Assembly: GCA_963805525.1 (NCBI GenBank)
Contig: CAWDUT010000007.1
Location: 806,001 to 870,000, forward strand
DNA from: DASQFQ01 sp963805525
Lineage (GTDB): Bacteria; Actinomycetota; Thermoleophilia; Solirubrobacterales; Solirubrobacteraceae
Length of the DNA stretch: 64,000 nt
Reading direction: 5' to 3'
The position numbers were made by a program, and so were the translations under genes. The notes below the pieces were generated by a model that was not told where the DNA came from, did no database searches, and saw only the letters and a list, made by a program, of their open reading frames with translations. Shown here piece by piece: positions 33,975 to 42,162 of the stretch (its first letter is position 1; each line of letters begins with the position of its first letter).

Positions 33975-36305
33975 CGCCACGACGTAGCGCCCCGGCCCGG
34001 CGCCCTTGGCGAGGTACATCGCGCGGTCGGCGCTGGCCAGCAGCTCCTCGCGCGAGCGGCCCTCGACCGGCGCGAGGCAGATCCCGATGCTCGCCGACAA
34101 CGTGACCTCCTCGCCGGAGACCGGGAACGGCGTCCGCAGCGTGTCGATGATCCGCTCGGCGATCACGATCGCGTCCTGTGCGCCGGTGATGTGCTCGGAC
34201 AGCACCACGAGCTCGTCGCCGCCGAAGCGCGCGACCGTATCCTCCGCGCGCAGGCTGGAGGCGACCGCCGCCGCCGCGAGCCGCAGCACCCGGTCGCCGC
34301 CGGCGTGCCCGAAGCGGTCGTTGACCGCCTTGAAGCCGTCGAAGTCGAGGAAGAGGACGGCCAGCGGCGCGTGCTCGCGCTGCTGGCGGCGCATCGCGTG
34401 GTCGAGCCGGTCGAAGAAGAGGACGCGGTTGGGCAGCCGGGTCAGCGGGTCGTGCAGCGCCTCGTGCAGCCGCTGCTCCTCGGCCCGGCGGCGGACGACG
34501 AACTCGCCGACCTGCGCGCCCAGCGTGGCGGCGAACGACTCGAGCTCCTCCCCCGCGTGCTCGCGCAGCTCGCACTCGAACTCGAGCAGCCCGACCCGGT
34601 CGGCACCGCTCACCACCGGGATCTTCAGCCGGCCGGTCGGCTGCGCGGCGGCGGACCCGCGCGGCCACGCCGCCTCGAGCACCGGCTCGCCGTCTTCGCC
34701 GAAGCGCCACAACGCGCCGCGCTCCCAGCCGAGCTCCTCGACCACCGTCTGCAGCAGCGCCGGCAGCGCGGCGCGCAGGTCGCGGCCCGACGCCATCACG
34801 CGCAGCACGCCGTGGGCCGCCGCGCGGCGGCGCTCGGCGAGCCGTTGCTGGGTGACGTCGCGGATGAGCGCCAGGCACGTCGTGGTCCGGCCCTCGGCGT
34901 CGCGGAGCAGCAGCGCCCGGAGCGCGCCCCAGCGGACCTCGCCGTCCGGCCGCACGTAGCGCTTCTCGGTGTTCCACTCGTCGAGCTCGCCCGCGGCCAT
35001 CCGCCGGATCGCCTCGGCGCTCTCCGTCAGGTCGTCCGCGTGGGTGACGTCAGCGACGCGCGCTCCCGCCAGGTCGTCGCGGCCCATGAACTCGCACAGC
35101 GCCTCGTTGACCAGGTCGAAGGTCCCGTCGCGGCCGACCAGCGCCATCCCGACCGGCGCGCGCTCGAACACGACGCGGAAGCGCTCGGCCAGCTCGGCGC
35201 GCTCGCGCTCGGCGGCGCGGATGTCGGTCAGGTCCTGGCAGATGCCGATCAGGTGGCGCGGCCCGCCTGCCGCGCGGTGGACGGCGCCGCGCACGCGCAG
35301 GTCGCGCAGCTCGCTGTCGCCGCCGCGCCTGATCGTCAAGAAGCAGTCGAAGCTGCCCTCGTCGCGGATCGCGGCGTCGACCTCGTCGCGCAACCGCTCG
35401 CGGTCCTCCGCTACGACGTGGCCGAGCACGCCCTCGCGCGAGCGCACGAGATGCTCGGGGTCGACGCCGAAGATGCGGTACGTCTCGGGCGACCAGACGA
35501 CGTCGTCGGCCTCGAGGTCGCGGTCGAAGGAGCCGATCTGGCCGAGCCGCTGCGCCTCGGCGAGCCGCTGCTCGGCGCGCCGGCGCTCGGTGATGTCCTC
35601 GTTGACGCCGTCGAAGCGCCGGACGGTCCGGTCGGGCCCGAGCGTGGCGCCGCCGCGCACGTGCATCAAGCGGTAGCTGCTGTCGGCGTGGCGCATCCGC
35701 ACCTCGAGCTCCATCGTGCCGCCGGTCTCCATCGCCGCGATCGACGCCGCGGCGACCCGCTCGCGGTCGTCCGGGTGGACGAGGTCCAGCGTGTCGGCGC
35801 CTTGCGGCGCGCTCTCCGGTCCGAGGCCGAGCATCGCCCGCAGCTCCGGAGACCACGTGATCGCCTTGCGCTCGGGCTCCCAGTGCCAGGAGCCGACGCC
35901 GGCGATCTTCTGCGCCTCGACGAGCTGGGCCTCGCGGCGCTTGTGGTCCGTGATCTCGGTCGAGAGGCCGATCACGGCGAGCGGCCGGCCCTCGGTGTCG
36001 AACACCGGCCGCTTGTGGGTCAGGTAGGTGCGCCCCTCCCAGCCGTCCTCCACGTCGAGCGGCCGGCCGGTGCGCAGGACCTCCTCGTTCTGGCCCGTCC
36101 AGCGCGCGGCCGTGACCGGGTCGAAGAGCTCCTCCGGGAGCCGCCCGACAACGTCCTCAGGGGTCCGGCCGACGCGCTCCGCCGCCGTCCGGTTGAGGTA
36201 GGTGATCCGGCTCTCCGCGTCCTGCACGTACAGCAGCACGGGCACGCCGTCGAGGACGGCGAGCCACTGCTCGGCGTCCAGTGTGGGGCGTCCTTGCTCG
36301 TCCAC
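33972..36305 (-). CDS. Four-PAS, GAF-like, GGDEF diguanylate cyclase
   Basis: 777 aa, no membrane segment. PAS 1 at about 10-120 (VPVLLYVQDAESRITYLNRT), PAS 2 at about 130-240, PAS 3 at about 250-370, PAS 4 at about 375-490 (ERAPVGMALVGRDGTFDLVN), a GAF-like region at about 495-610 and a GGDEF domain to the end. The active site reads GGDEL. RAED lies five residues before it, a product-binding I-site (RxxD), so feedback inhibition is expected. No EAL domain. GTG start. Confidence 0.9.
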   Translation of the reverse strand: MDEQGRPTLDAEQWLAVLDGVPVLLYVQDAESRITYLNRTAAERVGRTPEDVVGRLPEELFDPVTAARWTGQNEEVLRTGRPLDVEDGWEGRTYLTHKRPVFDTEGRPLAVIGLSTEITDHKRREAQLVEAQKIAGVGSWHWEPERKAITWSPELRAMLGLGPESAPQGADTLDLVHPDDRERVAAASIAAMETGGTMELEVRMRHADSSYRLMHVRGGATLGPDRTVRRFDGVNEDITERRRAEQRLAEAQRLGQIGSFDRDLEADDVVWSPETYRIFGVDPEHLVRSREGVLGHVVAEDRERLRDEVDAAIRDEGSFDCFLTIRRGGDSELRDLRVRGAVHRAAGGPRHLIGICQDLTDIRAAERERAELAERFRVVFERAPVGMALVGRDGTFDLVNEALCEFMGRDDLAGARVADVTHADDLTESAEAIRRMAAGELDEWNTEKRYVRPDGEVRWGALRALLLRDAEGRTTTCLALIRDVTQQRLAERRRAAAHGVLRVMASGRDLRAALPALLQTVVEELGWERGALWRFGEDGEPVLEAAWPRGSAAAQPTGRLKIPVVSGADRVGLLEFECELREHAGEELESFAATLGAQVGEFVVRRRAEEQRLHEALHDPLTRLPNRVLFFDRLDHAMRRQQREHAPLAVLFLDFDGFKAVNDRFGHAGGDRVLRLAAAAVASSLRAEDTVARFGGDELVVLSEHITGAQDAIVIAERIIDTLRTPFPVSGEEVTLSASIGICLAPVEGRSREELLASADRAMYLAKGAGPGRYVVA

Positions 36306-36314
36306 GAGGCGGCG

Positions 36315-36320
36315 ACGCTA
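36315..36320 (-). promoter_or_regulatory. -10 hexamer of the diguanylate cyclase gene
   Basis: TAGCGT, 9 nt before GTG 36305, in an unusually AT-rich 55-bp gap after gatB. Confidence 0.35.
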
Positions 36321-36361
36321 CCGAACCGTTAAATGACAGATAGTCAGAAACGCGAGAGATC

Positions 36362-37795
36362 TCACACGCCGAGCTGCTCGCGCAGCAGGCGGTTGACCTC
36401 GCCGCCGTCGGCGCGGCCCTTGGTCTCTCGCATCACCGGGCCGACCAGCGCCCCGATCGCCTTCGGGTTGCCGCCGCGCACGCGCTCGGCCACGTCCGGG
36501 TTCTGCTCGATCACGCGCGCGACGATCGCGGCGAGCTCGTCGCCGTCGCCCATCGCGCCGAGGCCCTCGCGCTCGATGACCTGCTCGGGGTCGCCACCGG
36601 CCTCAACCAGCTTGTCGAGCACCTGGCGGGCGGCGCCGCGGGTGACCGTGCCGTCCTGGACGAGGACGGCCAGCTTCGCGAGCGCCCGCGGCGAGACATT
36701 GGAGGCGGCGGGGTCGGCCTCGGCGTCGAGCCGGCCGACCAGCTCGTCCTTGACCCACGAAGCGATCACGGGCGACTCGAAGCCCTCCGGCGCGGCGGTC
36801 GCGGCCTCCTCGAAGTAGTTGCCGAGCTCCGGCCGGGTCGCGAACAGCCGCGCGGTGTCGGCGGGGAGCGACCAGTCGCGCTCGTAGCGCTCGGCGCGCT
36901 GGGCCGGCAGCTCGGGCAGCGCGTCGCGCGCGGCCTGCAGCATCTCCTCGGTCGGCACCAGCGGGACGAGGTCGGGCTCGGGGAAGTAGCGGTAGTCGTG
37001 CGCCTCCTCCTTCGAGCGCAGCGAGGTCAGGTGGCCGCTGCGGGGGTCGAAGTGCAGCGTCTCCTGGACGACCGGCTCACCGGCCTCGAGCAGCGCGGTC
37101 TGGCGCTCGATCTCCGCGTTGATGCCCTGCATCACGAAGCGGAACGAGTTCATGTTCTTGAGCTCGGTCTTGGTGCCGAGCTCGTCGCTGCCCTTGGGCC
37201 GGATGGAGACGTTGGCGTCGCAGCGCAGCGACCCCTCCTCCATGTTCACGTCCGAGACGCCGAGCTGGCGCAGCGTCACCCGCAGCAGCGTCAGCCACTC
37301 GCGCGCCTGCTCGGCCGAGTGCAGGTCGGGCTCGGTGACGATCTCGCACAGCGGCGTGCCGGCGCGGTTGAAGTCGACGACGCTCGAGGACGACCCGTGG
37401 ATGCGGCCCGACTCGCCGAGGTGGATGAGCTTCGCGGCGTCCTCCTCCAGGTGGATGCGGTGCAGCCGCACCTCCCCCACCTGCCCGCCCAGGCAGAGCG
37501 GGATGTCGTACTGGGAGATCTGGTACGCCTTCGGGTTGTCGGGATAGAAGTAGTTCTTGCGGTGGAAGATCGACCGCGGGGCGATCTCGCAGTCGAACGC
37601 CAGGCCCATCGTCAGCCCGTACTGGACCGCCTGGGCGTTGAGCACCGGGAGCGCGCCGGGGAGCCCGAGACAGGTCGGGCAGGTGCGGGTGTTGGGCGGC
37701 TCGCCGAAGCCGACCTCGCAGCCGCAGAACATCTTCGTCCGCGTCGAGAGCTGGACGTGGATCTCGAGGCCGATGACGGGCTCGTAGTCGCTCAT
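36362..37795 (-). CDS. gatB: Asp/Glu-tRNA(Asn/Gln) amidotransferase subunit B
   Basis: 477 aa. VIGLEIHVQLSTRTKMFCGC at 7-26 with the zinc cysteines, CPTCLGLPGALPVLN, PDNPKAYQISQYDIPLC, EEGSLRCDANVSIRP and EDYRYFPEPDL-type HDYRYFPEPDLVPL identify GatB. The C-terminal YqeY/tail domain ends LLREQLGV. It is the kinase/tRNA-binding subunit of the transamidosome that makes Gln-tRNA and/or Asn-tRNA. ATG overlaps the gatA stop. Confidence 0.97.
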   Translation of the reverse strand: MSDYEPVIGLEIHVQLSTRTKMFCGCEVGFGEPPNTRTCPTCLGLPGALPVLNAQAVQYGLTMGLAFDCEIAPRSIFHRKNYFYPDNPKAYQISQYDIPLCLGGQVGEVRLHRIHLEEDAAKLIHLGESGRIHGSSSSVVDFNRAGTPLCEIVTEPDLHSAEQAREWLTLLRVTLRQLGVSDVNMEEGSLRCDANVSIRPKGSDELGTKTELKNMNSFRFVMQGINAEIERQTALLEAGEPVVQETLHFDPRSGHLTSLRSKEEAHDYRYFPEPDLVPLVPTEEMLQAARDALPELPAQRAERYERDWSLPADTARLFATRPELGNYFEEAATAAPEGFESPVIASWVKDELVGRLDAEADPAASNVSPRALAKLAVLVQDGTVTRGAARQVLDKLVEAGGDPEQVIEREGLGAMGDGDELAAIVARVIEQNPDVAERVRGGNPKAIGALVGPVMRETKGRADGGEVNRLLREQLGV

Positions 37796-39210
37796 GCGCG
37801 CGCCTTCGAGCCGTCGAAGCCGATCGCCCGCTCGAGCGCGTGCGCGGCGTCGAGGATGCGGTTCTCGCTGAACGCCGGGCCGGCGATCTGGAAGCCGGTC
37901 GGCAGCCCCTCGGCGAGCCCGTTCGGGATCGAGATGGCCGGCAGCCCGGCCAGCGAGATCGGCACCGTGCAGTAGTCGTTGAGGTACATCGCCCACGGGT
38001 CGTCGGTCTTGGCGCCGAGCTCGAAGGCGGCGCCGGGGCTGGTCGGCGAGATCATGAAGTCGCAGGCGCCCCACGCGGCGTGGAAGTCCTCCGCGATCTT
38101 GGTGCGCACCTTCTGGGCCTTGCCGTAGTAGGCGTCGTAGTAGCCGGAGGAGAGCGCGTAGGTGCCGAGCATGATGCGGCGCTTGACCTCGGCGCCGAAG
38201 CCCTGCGCGCGCGTGCGCTCGTACATCGCCAGCAGGTCCTCGGCGGGCACGCGCAGGCCGTAGCGGACACCGTCGTAACGCGCGAGGTTGGCGGACGCCT
38301 CGGCGGGCGCGATCAGGTAGTAGGCGGCGAGGGCGTGCGGCGCGTGCGGAAGCGTGATGTCGACGATCTCCGCCCCGAGGTCCTTGGCGATCGCGATCGT
38401 CTCGTCGAACGTGGCCATCACGCCGGGCTCGATGCCCTCGCCGGTGAGTTCGCTGGGCACTCCCAGCCGGATGCCGCGCAGGTCGGTGGCGCTCGGCAGG
38501 CCGATCGGCTCGGGGAAGGCGAGCGAGGTCGAGTCGCACGGGTCCTCCCCCACCATCGAGGCGAACAGCAGCGCGGCGTCGGTGACGTCGCGTGTGAAGG
38601 GGCCCGCCTGGTCGAGCGACGACGCGAAGGCGATCATCCCGTAGCGGCTGACCGCGCCGTAGGTCGGCTTGAGCCCGACGATCCCGCACAGCGCGGCGGG
38701 CTGGCGGATCGAGCCGCCGGTGTCGGTGCCGATCGCCCACGGCGCCGCGCCGGCCGCGACCGCGGCGGCGCTGCCGCCGGAGGAGCCGCCGGGCACGCGC
38801 GAGCGGTCCCACGGGTTGAGCACCGGGCCGTACGCGCAGTTCTCGGTCGAGGAGCCCATCGCGAACTCGTCCTGGTGCGTCTTGGCGAGCAGCGGGGCGC
38901 CCGCGGACACGAGCCGCTCGACCGCCGTCGCCGTGTAGGGCGGCCGGTAGCCCTCGAGGATCTTCGAGCCGGCCTGGCTCGGGATGCCCTCGGTGCAGAA
39001 CAGGTCCTTGACCGCGAGCGGGACGCCGCCGAGCGGCGAGTTGCGGTCGATCTCGGGCGGGGTGACCTCGCCGGAGACCCAGCTGAACGCGTTCAGCTCG
39101 TCCGCCAGCGCGCGCTCGCGGTAGGCGCTCCACAGCTCGCCGGGGTCGACCGCGCCGGTGCGCACGCCCTCCGCGGCCTGGGCGGCGGTGAGCTCGAGCA
39201 GCTCGGTCAT
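37792..39210 (-). CDS. gatA: Asp/Glu-tRNA(Asn/Gln) amidotransferase subunit A
   Basis: 472-aa amidase-signature protein that releases ammonia from glutamine. The Ser-cisSer-Lys triad is visible: GVPLAVKDLF (Lys about 68), GGSSGGSAAAVAAG (nucleophile region about 142-155) and GTDTGGSIRQPAALCG. It sits in a gatC-gatA-gatB operon with 4-bp ATGA overlaps on both sides, so subunits are co-translated. Confidence 0.97.
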   Translation of the reverse strand: MTELLELTAAQAAEGVRTGAVDPGELWSAYRERALADELNAFSWVSGEVTPPEIDRNSPLGGVPLAVKDLFCTEGIPSQAGSKILEGYRPPYTATAVERLVSAGAPLLAKTHQDEFAMGSSTENCAYGPVLNPWDRSRVPGGSSGGSAAAVAAGAAPWAIGTDTGGSIRQPAALCGIVGLKPTYGAVSRYGMIAFASSLDQAGPFTRDVTDAALLFASMVGEDPCDSTSLAFPEPIGLPSATDLRGIRLGVPSELTGEGIEPGVMATFDETIAIAKDLGAEIVDITLPHAPHALAAYYLIAPAEASANLARYDGVRYGLRVPAEDLLAMYERTRAQGFGAEVKRRIMLGTYALSSGYYDAYYGKAQKVRTKIAEDFHAAWGACDFMISPTSPGAAFELGAKTDDPWAMYLNDYCTVPISLAGLPAISIPNGLAEGLPTGFQIAGPAFSENRILDAAHALERAIGFDGSKARA

Positions 39211-39506
39211 GCGTCGGGCGATGCGCCCGGGCTCGGGACGCGGAAGCCGTCGGCGGACGGGTCGGGTGCGGCGGCCAGGATCACCTCGCGCGGCAGCGAG
39301 GGCCGCGGCTCGTCGGCGCGCAGCGCGTTCTCCACCTCGACGACGTGCGAGGTCGGCGCGACGTCGGCGAGGTCGCCGAGCTCCCCGATCTTCTCGATGT
39401 GGTCGAGGACGCCCGAGAGCTCCTGGGCCATCGTCTCGAGCTCCGCCTCGGTCAGCTCGAGGCGGGCGAGGCGGGCGACGTGCAGGACCTGGTCACGGCT
39501 CAGCAT
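39207..39506 (-). CDS. gatC: Asp/Glu-tRNA(Asn/Gln) amidotransferase subunit C
   Basis: 99 aa. VLHVARLARLELTEAELETM and LSGVLDHIEKIGELGDLADV, then PTSHVVEVENALRADEP, are the GatC pattern; it stabilises GatA against GatB. First gene of the operon, ATG at 39506 with TAATAT 10 nt upstream. Confidence 0.95.
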   Translation of the reverse strand: MLSRDQVLHVARLARLELTEAELETMAQELSGVLDHIEKIGELGDLADVAPTSHVVEVENALRADEPRPSLPREVILAAAPDPSADGFRVPSPGASPDA

Positions 39507-39516
39507 GCGGCCGCTG

Positions 39517-39522
39517 ATATTA
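39517..39522 (-). promoter_or_regulatory. -10 hexamer of gatCAB built on a stop codon
   Basis: TAATAT, 10 nt before the gatC ATG. Its TAA is the stop codon of the upstream membrane-protein gene. Confidence 0.45.
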
Positions 39523-40050
39523 GGCGCGCGGCTCGGCCTCGGGCGGCGGGGCGGGCTCGCGCGGGCCCTCGGCGGGCGGGGCCGGGCGCACGTCGGTGGG
39601 CATCGGCGCGTCCTCCCACTGCTCGTCGCGCATCGAGAGCCAGCCGCCGGCGGCGATCGCCAGCACGCACAGGAAGCCGAGGAAGGCCGGGAACTTGACC
39701 TCGATGAACTCGTTCGGGCCCGGCTGGTTGAGGATCCGGTAGAGGACGAGCAGCGTGGCGAGGATCCCCGTCGTGGCGGTGATCACGCTGGCGGCCACGG
39801 GCAGCGCGGGGCTGCGGCGGGTGGCGGTGAGCACCGCGAGCCCGATCGCGATCAGCGCCGCCAGCGCGAGCAGGATGTCGGTGATCCCGAACGCCTCCCA
39901 GGCGGTGATGCCGACGGAGACGGTGATGCTCTGGCCGCCGACGGACGTGGTGCCGCCCGCCGCGTACCAGTCGAGGAACATCACCACGAGCAGCGCCACC
40001 CCGCCGGCGGCGGCGATCAGCTCGCCCGGGCGGAGGCGGCTCAGCTCCAC
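39520..40050 (-). CDS. Membrane protein, unknown
   Basis: 176 aa with four hydrophobic segments (about 10-28, 52-74, 84-106, 122-142) and a proline-rich cytosolic tail (PAPPAEGPREPAPPPEAEP). The first loop, DWYAAGGTTSVGGQSITVSV, is exterior-like. The pattern resembles uncharacterised actinobacterial membrane proteins. It overlaps the folD 3' end by 10 bp and is probably co-transcribed with it. Confidence 0.7.
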   Translation of the reverse strand: MELSRLRPGELIAAAGGVALLVVMFLDWYAAGGTTSVGGQSITVSVGITAWEAFGITDILLALAALIAIGLAVLTATRRSPALPVAASVITATTGILATLLVLYRILNQPGPNEFIEVKFPAFLGFLCVLAIAAGGWLSMRDEQWEDAPMPTDVRPAPPAEGPREPAPPPEAEPRA

Positions 40051-40898
40051 CCGGCCCCCACCGGCTCCTCGGCGGCGGCGCGGGCGGCGAGGAGCGTGTT
40101 GCGCAGCAGCATCGCGATCGTCATCGGGCCGACGCCGCCGGGGACGGGCGTGATCAGGCCCGCGCGCTCGGAGGCGGCCTCGAACTCGACGTCACCCTTA
40201 GGGCTGCCCACGTCGATCACCGTGGCGCCGGGCTTGATCCACTCGCCCTGCACCAGCCCGGGGCGCCCGACGGCGGCGACGAGGATGTCGGCGCGGCGGC
40301 AGACCTCACCGAGGTCGCGCGTCTTGGAGTGGCAGACGGTCACGGTGGCATTGGCGGCCAGCAGCAGCGCGGCGACCGGGCGGCCGACCAGGTCGGAGCG
40401 CCCGACCACGACCGCCTCGGCGCCCTGGAGCGGCACGTCGTGGCGCCGCAGCAGCTCCATGATCCCCGAGGGCGTGCAGGGCCGCAGCCCGCGCCGGCCC
40501 TGGGCGAGCGCTCCCGCGGAGAGCGGCGTGAGGCCGTCTACGTCCTTGCCCGGCGGGATCTGCGCGGCCAGGCCGGCGCCGTCGACCTGGGGCGGCGTCG
40601 GGAGCTGGAGCAGGATCCCCGACACGCGCGGGTCGGCGGCCAGGTCGCGCAGGATGCCCTCGACCTCGCCGTGCGGCGCGTCCTGCGGCAGGCGATGGTC
40701 GAAGCCCTGGATGCCGACCTCGGCCGACGCCTTCTGCTTGTTGCCGACGTAGAGCGCCGACGCCGGGTCGTCGCCCACCAGCACGGTCGCGAGCCCGGGC
40801 GCGTCGTGGCCCTCGGCGACCCACTCGGCGACCTCGCGCTTGACCTCGGCGCGCACCTCGGCCGCAATCGCCTTGCCGTCGATGAGCTGCGCCGCCAT
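40041..40898 (-). CDS. folD: Methylenetetrahydrofolate dehydrogenase/cyclohydrolase
   Basis: Bifunctional one-carbon enzyme, 285 aa. LATVLVGDDPASALYVGNKQ with the catalytic Lys following the YVGNK motif, ILLQLPTPPQVD, PGKDVDGLTPLSAG, PCTPSGIMELL, VVVGRSDLVGRPVAALLLA (NADP-binding) and the C-terminal TPVPGGVGPMTIAMLLRNTL are all present. ATG with TAGCCT 7 nt upstream. That hexamer begins on the first base of the 168-nt element, so the folD mRNA would start after the element rather than include it. Confidence 0.97.
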   Translation of the reverse strand: MAAQLIDGKAIAAEVRAEVKREVAEWVAEGHDAPGLATVLVGDDPASALYVGNKQKASAEVGIQGFDHRLPQDAPHGEVEGILRDLAADPRVSGILLQLPTPPQVDGAGLAAQIPPGKDVDGLTPLSAGALAQGRRGLRPCTPSGIMELLRRHDVPLQGAEAVVVGRSDLVGRPVAALLLAANATVTVCHSKTRDLGEVCRRADILVAAVGRPGLVQGEWIKPGATVIDVGSPKGDVEFEAASERAGLITPVPGGVGPMTIAMLLRNTLLAARAAAEEPVGAGWS

Positions 40899-40905
40899 GC
40901 CCCGC

Positions 40906-40911
40906 AGGCTA
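40906..40911 (-). promoter_or_regulatory. -10 hexamer of folD at the edge of the 168-nt element
   Basis: TAGCCT on the minus strand, 7 nt before ATG 40898. Its first T is the complement of the element's first base. Confidence 0.45.
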
Positions 40912-41078
40912 GATGATCGATTCCGCGGCCGCCGTGCTCGGATGTGCGTGACCCGTGGATGCAGGGGCGTGCACGCCGAAGGGGGATCGTGGCAGCGCCA
41001 CCTCCCCCTTCCGGCGGGTGCGGCCCTGCGCCGCGGGACGCGTGCAGACGGGTACGGGGGTCGTGGAATCGATCATCT
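40911..41078 (+). ncRNA. 168-nt rod-forming repeat, copy A (putative structured RNA)
   Basis: Terminal arms AGATGATCGATTCC and GGAATCGATCATCT pair perfectly and extend by six more pairs (two G-U). Going inward: 40932-40939 with 41050-41057 (8 bp), 40944-40949 with 41038-41043, 40952-40958 with 41031-41037, 40961-40966 with 41024-41029, then 40971-40985 with 41004-41021 (GCA, CGCC and GAAGGGGG stems) and a GTGGC/GCCAC cap with loop AGC. All pairings are nested. The seven wobbles are G-U only on the plus strand, so that strand is the likely transcript. Near-identical copy at 47072-47239. No promoter recognised. A TA-flanked palindromic mobile element is the alternative. Confidence 0.65.
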
Positions 41079-41987
41079 AACGGTGGCCCGGCCGGTGCGA
41101 GCCCCGGCGCGCGCCAGCGCGTCCACCATCGCCCGCGTGGCCTGCGTGTGGCGGCCGCCGGCCGCGATCGCCGCCAGCACGTGCCGCCGCGGCGGGTCGC
41201 GCAGCGCGAGGACGGAGACGTTGCGATCGCGCGCGGTGTCGAGCTTGGTGAGGCCGGGCACGAGCGTGACCGCGAGGCCGGCGGCGACCATCCCGCGAGT
41301 GGCCAGCGGGTCGTCGCTCTCGAACGCGATCCGGGGCTCGAAGCCGGCCTCGCGGCACAGCTCGCGGATCAGGCCCGGCGAGGTCGCCGATGGGCCCTGG
41401 ATCCAGGCGTCGTCGCGCAGCTCGGCCAGCTCGATCACGTCGGCCTCGGCGCGCGGGTGGCGGCGCGGCACCACCACGTACATCGATTCCTCGAGCAACG
41501 TGCGCTCCTCGACGCCCTCGGGCGCCGCGGCGCCCACGCGGCGGAACGTGACGGCGACGTCGATGTCGCCGCGCCCGAGCTTGGCCAGCGCCTTCAGCGG
41601 GCCGCATTCGGAGACCGTGACGTCGGCGTCCGGCATCCCGCGGTGCAGCTCGGCGACCCCGAGCGGCACGAGCCTGGCCAAGGACGAGGAGTGCGCTGCG
41701 ATCCGCACGCGGCGCTGCTCACCCGCGAGCAGCTCGCCGACCTGGAGCTCGGCCAGCGCCAGCCGGTCGAGCGCGGCGCGGGCGTGCTCGACCAGTAGCG
41801 CGCCGGCCGCGGTCAGCTCCGCCCCGCTGCGCGAGCGGTTGACGAGCGGCGCGCCGACCTCCGCCTCGAGCGCCGCGAGGTGCTGGGAGATCGCGGGCTG
41901 GGTGAAGTCGAGCGCCGCACCGGCGCCGGTCAGCGAGCCGGCGTCGGCGATCGCGACCAGCGAGCGGAGCCGCCGAACGTCGTACAT
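41073..41987 (-). CDS. LysR family transcriptional regulator
   Basis: 304 aa. N-terminal winged helix (RRLRSLVAIADAGSLTGAGA, about 5-24; FTQPAISQHLAALEAEVGAP) and a C-terminal periplasmic-binding-like effector domain (about 90-295). Its last Arg codon (AGA, rare in this genome) and stop TGA lie inside the right arm of the 168-nt element, which may have replaced the original end. Divergent from the hydrolase at 42163, with LysR-type sites between, so that hydrolase is the likely target. Confidence 0.92.
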   Translation of the reverse strand: MYDVRRLRSLVAIADAGSLTGAGAALDFTQPAISQHLAALEAEVGAPLVNRSRSGAELTAAGALLVEHARAALDRLALAELQVGELLAGEQRRVRIAAHSSSLARLVPLGVAELHRGMPDADVTVSECGPLKALAKLGRGDIDVAVTFRRVGAAAPEGVEERTLLEESMYVVVPRRHPRAEADVIELAELRDDAWIQGPSATSPGLIRELCREAGFEPRIAFESDDPLATRGMVAAGLAVTLVPGLTKLDTARDRNVSVLALRDPPRRHVLAAIAAGGRHTQATRAMVDALARAGARTGRATVR

Positions 41988-42031
41988 AAGTGGAGCTTAT
42001 CCATCAATGCGTGGGTCTGCTTGCACTTATG
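41985..42031. promoter_or_regulatory. LysR operator candidates
   Basis: ATAAG-N5-CTTAT (41986-42000) fits the LysR T-N11-A box. CATAAGTG (41985-41992) recurs inverted as CACTTATG (42024-42031). Both lie between lysR and the divergent hydrolase, suiting autoregulation and target control. Confidence 0.55.
41994..41999 (-). promoter_or_regulatory. -10 hexamer of the lysR gene (leaderless)
   Basis: TAAGCT, six bases before ATG 41987, inside the LysR-type palindrome, so bound regulator would block its own promoter. Confidence 0.4.
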
Positions 42032-42149
42032 CCCGGTTGCCGCCACGGTGTTGTCCGTGTTGATTCCACTTCACCTCGCAGTTGAGAAGACCCGCCGCCT
42101 CGTCGAGAGCGGCGGACCCAAGCCCCGGCACGTCCGCAAGCCGCGGAGC

Positions 42150-42155
42150 TAGCCT
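42150..42155 (+). promoter_or_regulatory. -10 hexamer of the 42163 hydrolase
   Basis: TAGCCT, 7 nt before ATG 42163. It favours this start over an earlier in-frame start at 42082. Confidence 0.45.
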
Positions 42156-42162
42156 CGGATGC

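Noticed and set aside
40911..41078. 5' leader or riboswitch of folD and pcrA (both lie to the left on the minus strand)
   Set aside because: Candidate -10 boxes (TAGCCT, TACCGT) sit between the element and both genes, and minus-strand folding loses seven pairs. Not fully excluded without transcript data.
40944..41798. Plus-strand open frames running through the 168-nt element (translation starting MRDPWMQGRARRRG)
   Set aside because: The identical translation at both copies simply reflects near-identical DNA. The frames continue antisense to real genes and have no start signals, and the differences keep base pairing, not codons.
42004..42152. Small genes in the lysR-hydrolase gap
   Set aside because: Frames are short, start outside coding context and overlap the LysR operator region.
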